A stretch of 64,000 nucleotides of DNA from Muricea muricata (GCA_963855995.1 OY979719.1:6262001-6326000); one strand, 5' to 3'. Positions 10,149 through 22,471 are shown, numbered from the stretch's first letter. Notes: generated from the letters alone by a model not told the origin. Translations and numbers: made by a program.

Positions 10149-13100
10149 CTTGCATATGCCTTGTTGACAATAAAAACTAAAATTTATTTTGCTTCAAAAG
10201 GATTGTTTTAAAAATCCGTACATCTCAATAAACTGCACTGTCTGACTTCTTACTACACACATGGGCTGAAAGACCTGAAATATCGCGTAACATCTGCCAA
10301 AACTCCCCAAATCTATACTAACGTATACAACATTTATCATTGTTTCCATTGATCTGATCAACGGCAACACATGTTAGTCCACGCGTGTTACATGCGAGGT
10401 TATCCTTGACTACACGCGAGACGTGCCCGCAAGCGTTTTCAATGATTTTCACAATATATTGTAGAATCTTACTTTTTTCAACTTTAATACTATTCTAATC
10501 TGATTGTAAAAAAAATTATATGTCAATTCAGTCTAGTTAAGAGCTTGATATTATTCCCTATTTTACACACTGAATTGCATTTTCTAATTCTCTACTATGT
10601 GTGCATTCGGTCCATTTGAAAAATTCTCTACGACGGACTTGGAAATGGTTCTGTCCCAACGTGCATTAGATGTATACAATGTTGTAGAGATGTGGACCCG
10701 TTAATCGCTTTCTGTATTGTACTTTATTCATTTATTGCACATTATATGACTCAAAGTGCTTTCCTCCCTTGACTTGTTCGAAGAAATACTGCAATTTGTC
10801 TTAACATCTACATTGTTTTTAGTATATACTGGAATTGTTTATTGTGACATTTCAAAGCAATTTCTAGCTCTTTAACGCCATATATTCACGGCGGATTACA
10901 AATTGAAAATCGGGCGGAAAGATTAATATATCAGTTGTGAGCAAAACCGTTACAGCACAGCCACATGGGATTGCGCTCATTTGAAGTTATATTTGATGAA
11001 GCCGGTGTTATTTAGTTATTTCATGTCGAGAAGAGGGTCAGCTGGCTTCGAGCCAATCGACAACCAGATTAAATCTTGTGATTGAAAGTTCTGATGAATT
11101 GATTAAGGCGTTTATTGTCAGCTAGGCGGGCTCTTATTGGCATAGTGCAAAACCTCTGTTTGTGAAAATCATCATTCGAAATCTGCATATTATAATCTCT
11201 ATGTGTACGATTTCTCTCAATCAATTTCCCTATATTTGAATGGATTTTGAGCGCAGCCAAAGCAAAAAGCCACAATCGTGCTGACGTATTCCTCGCCTGG
11301 CTATAATGCGCCCGGGAAAGCCGAGTTTTATTCCCACAAGCAACGGTCGAAAACCGTTAGTTTAAATTGAAAGAGCGAATATCAGCGATATTAAACTTCG
11401 CCTCAAACAAACTGCAACTGGGACTGAAATTTCTCAAGATGCTTGATTTTCAGATTTCATGATTGACGTCGTGAAGAGCGGAGAAAACGCGTTATCGTTC
11501 TCAAGCAAGTAATGAAAGGTAGGAAATCTTATCTTCTTTTCAAATGATATGACTTGACGAGAAAAAAATTTAAAGCTCGATTGAAATGCCGCTTATTTGA
11601 CCGGCTAGACATACATGAAAGATTTATGCTCCTTTCGTCTCCATGCCGTTTGACAATTTTGTTTGGAAATTTCCGTTTTCCAATTTTCGATGCATATGTC
11701 AGGATTATTGAAAAATTAAACTATGTGATTTGTCCCGCAGACGTAGGAAAAGCAGCATGAATAAGTTTATTTTTCAAAATACAAAATTTAAATGCAAATG
11801 TATTTTTCTAATTTTCACTTGACACCTTATAAGGGAAGACTTGTTAATATTTTTGCGAACATGAATATATATATTATATATATAACTATATGTCGATCAC
11901 CAGTTCGGTGTCACACTTGAGGAGAATCAATGATGGTAAAACTAGGATATATTTTGATAAAACACCGAACAATATACTTTCTATAGCAGGATACAGGTGT
12001 ACAGCTGTCTTCTGTTTTTTTTTTCAATACTTGACACCGATATTATACTATTGAAGAAACGTTTTCAATATATGACACAAGATAACACTGTTAAGTTTTG
12101 ATTTATGTAAATAACATAGAGGCCGAGAAGCGTTTATGTTTGTCAAGCTTTACAAAGCACTGTTCAACTTGTTATGTACAGTTTGGCATGGCTTGTAAAC
12201 ACTCTATTAATCCCCCCCCCCCCCCTACTGAATCCCTCCATTAGTTTCTGCGAACACCCTTTGTCAAAATGTTAACGCTCAAATGACTTGAGTAACCAAA
12301 CAAGACTCCTTACAAAAGGCAGGAAATCACAGACAAGTTAAAATGAAAAAAAAATGGAAGTATTTAGTTGAATTTGAAATTACTCAATGATTCTTGTAAT
12401 AATTCTTTTTTGACCATACAACGGTCAGGTTTTGTTGCCAAACGTCGACCTGAAGTTGGACTTGTTGTACCTTAACAGTCATTCCTTTCAATGTGTAAAT
12501 GTCAGTGTTGCCATGGAAATAGTACAGTACGTGGCAATTTAATAAGACCAAGCTGAATTGAGGTGACACTTGATATAATAATTGATATTAATTTTAAAAA
12601 ATGTATACATATAACATTTGGGTCACTGCAACATATCAAAACATTGCTATATCTTTGTTAACGTGTACTTGCTTGTAACAAATAATGCGAATAAAATCGT
12701 CGAATAACAGAAAACAGATGACCGCTGATAACACCGTTAATACACAATCGTTCTATGAAATATTTACTCTGTTTCTTTCAATGACCACAAATTCTCTCAA
12801 TTCCTGAATAAACACAATATATTAGATAATCCTCATTAAGATTATAGTTTGAATCCAATAATCCTCGAGCAAATTATGAGTTGTATTCTAAATTCTTTTC
12901 CCGCGCCAAACTATAGTTCCCCCTGATTGGGCATTTCCTAATGTAGCAATTAAACTGTACGTTTTTGTATCTAATGATACATGGTTATGGTGTTAATTCA
13001 TACTATATAGATGCATTCGAGAATGAATTTGGAACATCGTAATATCACAGTCATGGGAAATTCTGTATGTTCTAAATCGTAAATAAAATCTAAACAGTAT

Positions 13101-13356
13101 TTAAAATCTGATCGTGTCAACGTGGGCATGCAGCGATGACAAATATAGTGTTTACATTTTTTCTTATTGTTCGAACTCCCATCTTGTCCTCATAAATATT
13201 AACACAGCCAATAGCTGGATGATTTAACGATGTAATTTGCAACACTAACATGTTGTATCTTATATGTGGAATTATTACCTTTGTAATAATATACAAGGAA
13301 ATGTTTCTGGGCTGTGATTGGTTGATTCGAGTGCAGTTAATCCCAAACATCACCCA
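10149..13356. other. Intergenic, no gene seen
   Basis: Only short unsupported ORFs, an AT-rich patch near 11862-11890 and a C run near 12212-12225 were noted. The first few hundred bases probably hold the MINPP1 promoter. Confidence 0.5.
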
Positions 13357-13460
13357 GAACAGTGCAAAAATCTGTAACACAGTGCAAAAATCTGTAACAA
13401 CAGTGCAAAAATCTGTAACAACAGTGCAAAAATCTGTAACAACAGTGCAAAAATCTGTAA
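13357..13460. repeat. Tandem repeat, five copies of a ~21-bp unit
   Basis: AACAGTGCAAAAATCTGTAAC is repeated head to tail five times, nearly without change; the second unit lacks one A. There are no spacers. An upstream TTGATTCGAGTGCAGTTAAT suggests the unit arose from local sequence. Confidence 0.9.
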
Positions 13461-13759
13461 TAAGCTCTTTGAGCGATGGGATTTACTCGCTGAAAAACCA
13501 AAAATATGGCGGCCGAATTTTCACGTTTGCTTAAAGATTTCGTCGAAATTTCAACACAACTTGGGATTCTTCTCTGACAATTATGATCACAAAACAAACT
13601 CTAAAGTATGCTGGAACTTTGTACATAAAACTTTTAGCCATGGCTTTTGTAAACATGAATTTTTTAAGCGAAGAAATTCGAGAATGAGTGCACTTGCATA
13701 ATGCGAAGTTGTAGGTACAAAATGTTTGTTTGGACATTTCCTTTTTATATTATTAATAA

Positions 13760-13918
13760 GTAATAGTATAATTTCTCGTGCAATTACGGAAAACAAGCAC
13801 TCGTGAGTTTTTAAAAACCGCAAATAGCACTCGTCCTTCGGACTCGTGCTATTTTGCAGTTTTTAAAAACTCACTCGTGCTTGTTTATCCGTAATTGCAC
13901 TCGAAATTATACTATTAC
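13760..13918. repeat. Near-perfect foldback element
   Basis: Arms of about 70 bases pair around a short loop near 13838. The ends are TAATAGTATAATTTC and its reverse complement. The arms differ by only a few bases (for example CTCGTGCAATTACGGAAAAC against GTTTATCCGTAATTGCACTCG), which implies a recent or gene-converted palindrome. Repeated ACTCGTG motifs occur inside. No target duplication is clear. Confidence 0.8.
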
Positions 13919-15009
13919 CTATACTAATTAAACAAGCTTGTCGAGCCTGGCTGGGTTTCGGTTGAATTGATTGAGGTATTCCTCTGGAAATTTTGTCGTT
14001 GAACTGAGATAAGTTGGGCATGTAAGCGTGACTAATGTATGCAAGTGAAATTGCGATTGTTATATTCAATTGCTGTCAATGTGTCAACTGAAACTGGTCA
14101 GATATAGTGACATAGGTCAAGAAAGAAAGTAAGTGTATTGTGCAGAAAAGAAAACAATATTCCTTACAATGCATTCTTTCCTGCACTACAGCATAACTTT
14201 ACAAGTCTCTCTTTTCAAGTTCGTTATTTAAATATTCATTTAATGCCTCCTTAATATACGCAGCTTTTGATTGCTTTAATATTGTTTAGTAAAGTAAAGT
14301 CTATAGTACATGCATTAGTGCAATGTTTCATAGCATTGTTTAGTTATGTGACTTCTCCTTATGGCATTACATCTTCTTACGTGCTTCGAGATTTCCGCTA
14401 GCCTATATGCATTTAAAATCTTCTGAAAATTACATTGAAGGTCTTGGAGATGCGTAGTCGTGTGTTTTTTGGCGAGCAGATGTTGAAGATAATGTATACT
14501 GCATTATCCCCTCACGTATAAAGGGCCTTGTGTGTGCGCATTGACGTATAAAGCGAACTCAACAATGCTCGGTTTTATTAAATTTACTATTTGGACACCG
14601 CTTTGTCTCCTTATCGTTGATCAACGCTTACAAAATGATATCTAAATTAAAAACCTGTTTTGGCTACACGTGTATGTAAATGTCCATTCTATTTAATGAT
14701 GTCTTTTATTTTCGAGATAAATTTTGGCTCTGTACTGGGGCCTTTTTAATCTATCGAGTGTACTTTTTATTTGAACTGCGCTTGTTTCATGCAAGGTCAT
14801 TTATAATGGTAATTGTGTTCTCCAGTTACATAATTTTCGCTGTCTCCCACTGCTTTTAAAATGTAGACAACCTTAAAGGTTTTGTATTTTAATAGCAACT
14901 TTTACAATACTCTAAGACTAAGAAGAAACCATTTATTTTCATAAATATGTATATGAAAACGTTTAGAAAGTATTTAAGCATGCTAACAATCTCGCTATAC
15001 AGGTATATA
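13919..15009. other. Intergenic, no gene seen
   Basis: AT-rich sequence without splice-supported ORFs or recognised repeats. Confidence 0.5.
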
Positions 15010-15373
15010 GGGTGAGTAAAAAAAAACTGATGCCCTTTCAAATTCAAATTAGCCGCGAATTTATTACGGTTTATTCTCTTCGGTTTGTATTGTTGTCTTG
15101 TTTCTGACTTTGTTTTGTTTCTGACAAATCTTGCACGGCAAGAATTATGCATTTTAACTTCCACAGGGAATTAGATTTTGTTTTACATCAACGTTTGTCA
15201 AATTGCAAGAATGCAATGATGCTAGTTTGAATTTCAATAGTATCAGTTTTTTTACTCACCCTATACTGTGTACTAAGTCACGATCTGTCAGTTCTCCGTA
15301 GACGCATGGGAATAAACCCTAATGAAATTTGCGGCTAATTTGAATTTGGCATCAGTTTTTTTTTTACTCACCC
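15010..15373. mobile_element. TIR element with a third internal end
   Basis: The ends are GGGTGAGTAAAAAAA and its reverse complement, and similarity continues inward for about 55 bases (CTGATGCC...AATTCAAATTAGCCGC). A third terminus in the right-end orientation (TTTTTTTACTCACCCTA) sits at about 15247-15263. One element thus appears to have gained an extra end, or two share an end. TATA-like bases flank both sides. No ORF is present. Confidence 0.75.
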
Positions 15374-16130
15374 TGTATATAAATAGGCATTTTTTTATCT
15401 GCATATGATATCTTGCACAATTTCAACGACAGTAAAATTCGAGAAGGGATTAATTATTGAGTTTGTGGTCAGGCAATATCCACAGAAACACAAATCTTCC
15501 ACATGCAATTCGTCGGTGAACAGAAAAGTAATGATTTTATCTTTAATTCAGCTTTGTGATGAAAATTTTGTTTCCTGCTCGGGCGGGTCCGGCTTCTTCT
15601 TAGCTTTGGCGTTAATTGCACATGAATAGACGTGTCCCGCTTCCAGGACAATTATCGATATTCGCTGTGGGGATTAATAATTAAAATTTGACGGAACAAT
15701 TGTTGCAATTATATTATATTGTTACGAAAAACATGTCAGTTAGACAAAATAAGCCAAAAATTAAAATCACTTTTGTTTAAAATACATACAGTTGATAGAA
15801 TTGATGAAACAAAAAAATTGTCAATGTTGCCTATCGGCTGTTATGCGTTTAGATACGACAGGGAAATAAGTGGTTTTATTTATACTTCAAAATGCTCGAA
15901 TCCTAGGCTAGGACTAGCAAAATAATTCTGCATGTCAGAAATTCAATTTTGGAGAAAGTTACGTTTAAAATGCAGCCATTACATTGTATGTCAACATGGT
16001 TTGTGTTCAGTTAACTACTGAGAGTAGTGCATATATGTCGAATGAGGATTACTAAAACATTGATTTTCATTTTGCCGCAGTCACATGTTCGCTGCTGCAT
16101 TTTAATAAAGTTAGGAAATTAGAAAAGTCA
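15374..16130. other. Intergenic, no gene seen
   Basis: No supported gene or repeat. Short ORFs here have no splice or family support. Confidence 0.45.
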
Positions 16131-16806
16131 CAACCTCGATCCCAGGGCCTTTTCTTAAATTAGGGTAGGGAAAAGGTCCTGGCATCGGCTGGTCACATGA
16201 CACCCAGAATATCTGGGTGTAAGAATATTTTAATTTCTGTGGTCTCTGTGAGTGTTTGCATAAATAATAAATCAGAGAAGTAATTTTTAACGTTCTATGC
16301 AATACAGCTAGCTTTAAGGTAAATAACTTCCTATAAAAGCAACCTTCTACGGACTATAGCTGGCTCTACATCTTCGGCTGTATATATGACACTACAATGC
16401 CCAATGAAATAAAGTAATATGTTAAACCTGGTAGAGTAAGTGCTTAGTAGGTATAATACAGTTCAAACTTGTTTGGAAGATTGCCGTGTGTGAGCTGATA
16501 ACATGCATAAGTTGTCCCTATACCTTCATCAAATTCCGATAATGAAGCATACGGATATTCTACGTATATGACTTTATACGAAGAGTGTTAAGAGTCTGCC
16601 GAATAAGTGATTTAGAGCGACGTAAACAAACTAAGCAAAGGGTTTAAATGCTTTAAATCTCTCTTCAGTTATATTTTATGAATAAATTATACTCTTAAAT
16701 GATTTAATTGACAGTTTGAATGAGCCAATGGGATTACAAAATAGACCAGCCGATGCCAGGGCCTTTTCCTTCCCCAATTCAAGAAAAGGCCCTGGGATCG
16801 AGGTTG
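16131..16806. mobile_element. CAACCTCG-type TIR element, 9-bp duplication
   Basis: The termini are CAACCTCGATCCCAGGGCC and its reverse complement. The 9-mer GAAAAGTCA flanks both sides exactly (16122-16130 and 16807-16815). Each end holds a second inverted motif (GGTCCTGGCATCGGCTGGTC on the left, its partner on the right), so each terminus can itself fold. No transposase ORF is seen in the 676 bases. A relative is at 49494-49695, and a lone end lies near 3329. Confidence 0.87.
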
Positions 16807-17138
16807 GAAAAGTCATGGTTTAAATGAAAAGGATATTTTCCTGTGCCGCGTTGATGAATTTTCTGCGCAACGTAACATAATACCATTATAATATTCCACT
16901 TTGAAAAATCTTGAATGATTCTATTTGAGTCGTTCGTTCGAGTAACATTTTTTCTGAAACACACAGTGCAACATTTCAGAATGTAGCAAAGTGTTGATTC
17001 CGATATTTCATGTATGTCAGAGCCATCGATGGTCGTGTCCATTATACCTATAAATAGTAAACATTTTGCTGTTTGTGAAACGATTTATGAAAAAAAACCT
17101 TGCAATTAATCTACTTTTTTTGTTGTTTTGTGTTTAAG

Positions 17139-20100
17139 TGGCGCTTCTGGTAGGACTGGCTGCAGGCATTCCAATATGTTTTGTTGGCATAGTATGCGTG
17201 TTTTATCGTTTATATTGCAAGCGAGATCGAAGGCAAGACAACATAATTCTTGGGCAAGGACGAAAACTTTGGAGGAAGAGCTACGAAGTCGTTGACTCTT
17301 CTCATGAAAGTCTAGCTATTCCTAAGCATGCACCAAAAGTGGTTTCAAAGTTCGTTCAAGACTCGCCACAGTTAAGTAGTACATCGACGTCAACTCATGT
17401 CTCGCCGCTTGAAGATCAACTTTGTCTTACCGAAGATGACGATGACGATGACAACTCGTCGCTTAGCAACTACAGGACGGCTCCAGATGAACTCTATAGT
17501 CCCGACTGTCCTTCGGTCGAGTCTCAAGACACGATCGAGCTCATATCGTTATCCCCCGTTAAAGCTTCGTATGCTGCAGAGAACCGTGACCACCTAATCG
17601 ACATACCACTTCCAAACGAGCCCAGGAAAATTCCGTCGATCAGGGTCACGGATGAAAACAAGGATGTGTTATTTAAGCTAGATGCCAAACCAAACAAACG
17701 TCGCGAGGACAAAATTCCTCTACATTTACCATCTTCTGTGATACAAGGAAGTAGACATCATCAATATTCTACTCCAGGAATGATTGATGTGTCCATATTG
17801 TATAAACAAACTACTTGTGAACTGTTTCTTAAGGTGAGCATACCTTGGTAAACTACACGGCCAAAAATGCGCAAGTTGCATCAAGTCTGTTGACATCTTG
17901 CAAGAGATTTAATTGAGAAGCGAGGTTGTTGCCGAACAACCCGACTTGGTGCACGTTGATTGTGAAAAGCCTGCTGAAAGTTGTCTCGACAAGTTCCGAC
18001 AAGTCTGCAAATGACAATATGCAACAAGCAGGGACGTAGCTAGGGAGGGGGGGGGGGGGGAGCCGAGGGAGCCGCGGCTCCCCCCCCCCCCTTTCGTTAA
18101 TAGAGAGGTTTAGCAAAGACGACACAACGCCTTTGACAACGCCAAAGCGAGGTAAAAACGATGTGGAAATGCCGTGAGCAAATCTGGAGATGGGCAATCA
18201 CGGCAATTTACGTCGCACTGACGCCACGTCTCTTTGCTAAACCTCCCTAGTATTTAACGCGATAGGCACGTCAAACGTATCATAATTATTAGTATCTGCA
18301 GGGCTCCCCCCCCCCCCTTTGAAAGTTCTGGCTACGTCCCTGGCAACAAGCCTGACTTTCAAGGTACTTGTTACAACCTGATGAACTTGACAAGTTGTCG
18401 ACAGGTGCAACAAGCTGGTAAAATTGACAACTTGCTACAAGTTGGTGTTTTTGGCTGTGTAGCTTTCCACACATTCAGTGGACAAACTTAGGAACATTCT
18501 TTCCAGCTATGTTTCTTAATAATGCAGGACAAAGTGCGGAAATATTGCTTCCTTGCCTTGTTTAACGAAGTTAAGTCCAGTTAGTAAGAAGTCCAGGAAG
18601 CACTGGAAAAATCAGAAAATATTTATCATTTGAAGTTTCACAGTAGTGCTTTCTGTTTTTGTCCAGCAGATAACAGCATAAATACTTGCTATTCTTTGTG
18701 TGTGTGTTTTTATGCGAACTGGCTACGAATTTAACTTTTAACTTGACCTTAGGTGAACAAAGCAAACGAACTACCTGTGAAAGACTTAAGGAACAACACA
18801 TCTTCTCCGTTCGTGAAACTCTACGTTCTTCCCTCGCGTCGTTATAACTACACTACAAACATCATCTCTAAATGCTTGAATCCTGCGTTTAACGAGACGT
18901 TTGCAATCGGTGGCCTGACATTGATGGAAATATTACAACTAACTATTCAATTTCTTGTCATTCACCATGAACCCATACACAGAAATGTTATCATCGGGGA
19001 ATTGTTGTTACCGCTTGTTAATTATGAGTTTGTAGACGAGGAGCTCACTCTGTGTCAGAACTTGAGAGAGTACAAACCAAGGCCGGTAAGTAAAACTATC
19101 TACAGTGGATTATGGGGGCAGGTTTTCTTTTTGGTTTATCGATAAGAAGCTTTGAAGTGATCGTAGTGTTTGTTTTTAAATGTTTTGTAATAGCCTCCTC
19201 CGCAGGCATCGCCTTTAAATTTACAGGCGAGTCTTGCAGGCGATATTTCAGTAACTTCGTCCTCTGAATTCACACTTGTGCTGCTCGCCCCTAGCGCGGC
19301 AGCCATGTTTTATCACACGCGTTATGCATGCTAATCCCAAGGGAGGGTAGGATAGGTAAATTTGCCATGCGCGCGCAATGATGATGCGCAAAATGGCTGA
19401 ACCATGTCGGGTTTTGGCAGGCATCTCCTCAATTTTCTCCTCACCATCCCCGACAGAGATGCTTGCGGAAGAAGCTAGTTTTGTAACATGCTTATAGTTT
19501 CTGTAATATTAAAGGACAAATCACACTAGCCATCCGCAATCTCGTTTTTTGTTTATTTTTATTTTAATGACGTCACCAGCAGAGTAGTACTGATTTACTG
19601 TCAATTACTTCAATTCCAATCAAAATTTTCTTGAACACTTGGCAATATACATACAAATCTAGTTTGATGTCATCAGTGACCATATTTGCCAACTGTTTCT
19701 CGAAAAAAGTATTTTTTTCTGCTTATTTTGAATATCCTTTAAGATGGCGGATGAGTGATGTCGCTCTTTGACCTTCAATATTTCAGAAGCTAAGCGTGTT
19801 ATCAAAAATTTAACAAACGATATTACCGTTGCTCTAAAGGTTCTTACCGATAAGACAAAAGAAGATATCTTGCCGCATGCCTTTATAGAATTAATTCTTA
19901 TTTTCATATGTTGAAATTTCATGATCTTAATTTTCAGGTTCTTGGCGAACTCCTGGTGTCTGTTTGTCACCAGCCCCTGGCCAGTAAACTGTCTTTAACA
20001 GTTGTACAAGCACGAAACTTACCAAAGATTAGTAATTACGGGATTGGAGGTAAGAAAGTCGCTGTTCCCTGAAAACACAACACGAAACCTGAGGAACTAT

Positions 20101-22013
20101 GATTGATGACTTTGCCGGCTCATATTTTCTCATGTGCATGATTCCCACTTGAGATTAAGAAAGATTTAGCTACTATTCAGGGGCAGGTTGTTCAAAGCTG
20201 GGTTAGCACTAACTCTGGGTTAAAGTTTAACCCAATGTTTCAGTTTCTGTATTTCTACATATCCGTTTATTTTAAAACTTTACAAACCTAAACTACTGTT
20301 GATCAAGACAAAATTTCTGAAGAAATATCTCGCAACACTGTCAACAAGCTACTGGAAAGTTTGGAAAGAAATTTTAGGCTAACTGGCTTTTGAACAACTG
20401 CCCCCAAAACTTATTCAATATCGAGTACGACAAAATCATAACTGATTTAGCTCGTACCCAGGCGCTTTTTGTTCAAAAATAAAATGCTATCAGTTAGTCC
20501 ATTGTCAATATATACTAATCAGTTGGATATTGCGGAGGGCTTACAATACTGCAGAGGGCTTTAATGAATATTTTTCAAATGTTGGTCCAGATCTGAGTAG
20601 CAAAATAAATTCCTCGAGGCTCAAATTACAATTTTGAAACATATATCAAAAATTCTAAATAAGAGTTTGCTTACATAATCTTTCTGGCAATAAGGCCACT
20701 GGCGAAACTTCTTGCAAAATTATCAAATCAGCAGCCTTAGACTCACCGACACTTATTTTTAATCAAGCTATTACTCTATCTTCCTTTCCTGACGAATGGA
20801 AAATAGCTAGGGTATAGTACTTCCGTTTGTTGATCAAGATACACTTATTTTGATATATGACGCTATTGTTCGTCCGTACTTCGACTGCTGCTCTGAAGTA
20901 TGGGATGTATTTGGTGAAGCTCAATCAAAACAACTGCAAAAACTGTAAAATAGAGCAGCTAGAATTATTTTGAATGTAAGCAATGACATAGAACATACCA
21001 TTGCTCTGCATTGGGCTGGGAGCCACTTCAAATGGAAAGGAAAAAAGCCAAAGAAAAAATTATGTGCAAGTTATTCAAAAAAATGGGTCCTAAATCTCTC
21101 ACAAATCTATTTTCGTATAAGAGTGAGAAAACAAATTATCACCTTCAGGACACTTCTACCAAAACCACGCACAAATGATATGAAGAATAGTTTCATGTAC
21201 GACGGAGCACAGCTTTGGAACTTTATTCCAAAAGAAATTAGGGAAAGCAAATCACTTTCTTCTTTTCCAAATAGAATCGCTGCTCGTATCGGTGCGTAAA
21301 AACTATTACCTGTAAATAAATTACGTGTAATATTTCGTTACTTTCTAATTTTTTTCCTACTATTCTACTTACCATGTAAAGTTTTTTTGGAACACGCCCC
21401 CCGTGGAAATCAGCTGCGGTTGACGGGGTCGGCGTGTATAAATAACATTATACTATTACTACTATTGCATGGGTACTTGGGCCTAGATTTACCCTAAAAC
21501 TGTTCACAGGCGTTACCACCTAAAATACACATAAATTACGCTTACTACCTCCGTAGCTTAGTGGTCAAAGCATTGCACAAAGCATCGCAAAGGCGGGCAG
21601 AGGTTTGATTCTTGCTGGAGGACCTATAGTTTGATGAATTATTATTATCCAAGAAATTATCCTACATCGGGTGAAGCACTTAACACTTTTCAATTTTTTT
21701 AGATCCCTATGTTAAAGTGGAATTATTTTTCAATTCAAAACGACTTTGCAAGAAGAAAACTCGAACAAAAAAGAAAACGACGAACCCCCGCTTCGTTCAG
21801 ACATTTACGTTTGACTTGGAAGCTTCGTATATTGCGTTAGAGTCCTTGATCCTAGTAATGACGGTGCTCGTAAAAGATCCCGGGGGGTGTCACGAGAAAG
21901 TGGGACAAGTAGTACTTAGTTCTCTGACGGCTGGGTCCGCTTTTGCTCAGTGGAATGAAGTGATACAAAATCCACATGTGCCGATTGAGAAATGGCAGAT
22001 GATCCACGAGTGA
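17139..22013 (+). CDS. Synaptotagmin-like double-C2 membrane protein (5' exon missing)
   Basis: Four exons are recognised: 17139-17833, 18753-19085, 19938-20049 and 21703-22013. Phases and GT-AG borders agree. The first recognised exon starts after TTTAAG in phase 1, so at least one upstream exon (perhaps holding the A of a split ATG) was not located. Order: a membrane helix (LLVGLAAGIPICFVGIVCVF), a basic juxtamembrane stretch, an acidic serine-rich linker, C2A (SPFVKLYVLP, LNPAFNETF, IIGELLLPL) and C2B (DPYVKVELFF, KKKTRTKKKT, TNPRF, PIEKWQMIHE). Calcium-ligand aspartates are largely missing in C2A (SSPF for SDPY; no D-x-D in loop 3) and reduced in C2B. The C2B polybasic patch for lipid binding is kept. 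This suggests a calcium-independent trafficking role; the exact paralogue is not clear. Introns carry a hAT element, a LINE and a SINE. Confidence 0.8.
18029..18341. mobile_element. hAT-like MITE with perfect 8-bp duplication and a nested inverted repeat
   Basis: The termini are CAGGGACGTAGCTAGG on the left and GGCTACGTCCCTG on the right, followed by G/C runs. The 8-mer GCAACAAG flanks both ends (18021-18028, 18342-18349). A second inverted repeat (AGAGGTTTAGCAAAGA / TCTTTGCTAAACCTCC) spans about 18102-18249 inside, suggesting a nested insertion. It lies in an intron of the synaptotagmin-like gene. Confidence 0.88.
19189..19478. repeat. Probable degenerate TIR element
   Basis: TAGCCTCCTCCGCAGGCATC near 19190 is imperfectly inverted as GATGCTTGCGGAAGAAGCTA near 19460-19478. 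It lies in an intron of the synaptotagmin-like gene. No clean duplication was found. Confidence 0.45.
20541..21470 (+). mobile_element. Decayed non-LTR (LINE) retrotransposon fragment
   Basis: Translated pieces carry the usual order of a jockey/CR1/L2-like reverse transcriptase. A pre-RT segment (FNEYFSNVGPDLSSKI) comes first. After a large deletion come thumb and C-terminal pieces (LPFVDQDTLILIYDAIVRP, NRAARIILNVSND, YDGAQLWNFIPKEIRES, SFPNRIAARI). Stops and frameshifts separate the pieces. The last open piece runs 20970-21299. A LINE-like 3' tail (GTGTATAAATA followed by TAC/ATT repeats) ends near 21470. It lies in the last intron of the synaptotagmin-like gene. Confidence 0.82.
21546..21660 (+). 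repeat. tRNA-derived SINE, family B
   Basis: A tRNA-like head begins CCTCCGTAGCTTAGTGGTC (box-A-like). A box-B-like AGGTTTGATTC (21601-21611) follows, then CTGGAGGACC, which pairs with the 5' CCTCC like an acceptor stem. GGAGGACCTATAGTT continues into a non-tRNA body. A copy in the opposite orientation lies at about 52330-52460. Head and flanks differ from family A. Confidence 0.65.
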
Positions 22014-22330
22014 TCGTGACGTGAACGTAATCGGAAATTTTCAAATTTCTCCAGGCGCGGCTTATGCTGTCAAAATTTTTGTTTGCCTTTTCGTGTTGGT
22101 TATTCCTTGGCGAAACCTTTGTATATTTGTCAAAAGAATGTTTAAATGGAACAAGCTGGCACAAGTTGTCAAATAGAAATCGGATCGACTCAAATTACTA
22201 ATTCATTCAAACATTGCTCTTGATTGTGATTGGACAACCTCCGGAAAATTCGCAATACCCGGCATTCGTCAAAGGCCTGACCTGTGTGTGAATCACCTTT
22301 TGTCAGTGTAAACCGCGGCCATAATTTTGT

Positions 22331-22471
22331 TGTGACACCATAGGTGGCCCAATTCACTGTGCAGTAATATGTAGAGATCAGTGCGCGCATACACAAGTTT
22401 CAGTATGTTTATGTGCGCACTGATCTCTATATGAAACTACATAGTGAATTGGGCCGCCTATGGTGACACCA
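22331..22471. repeat. Long hairpin
   Basis: GGTGACACCATAGG-like arms with ATTGGGCCGCCTATGG / CCATAGGTGGCCCAATTC and GTAGAGATCAGTGCGC / GTGCGCACTGATCTCTA pair around a loop near 22400. The hairpin sits between the synaptotagmin-like and BTB genes. Confidence 0.7.

Noticed and set aside
13357..13460. CRISPR-like array
   Set aside because: The units are directly adjacent with no spacers, and the host is a eukaryote; it is a plain tandem repeat.
16779..17042. Minus-strand 87-residue ORF
   Set aside because: It runs across the terminus of the 16131-16806 element and has no family resemblance.
21551..21625. Possible functional tRNA gene
   Set aside because: The T arm does not pair well and a second copy with a shared non-tRNA body exists.
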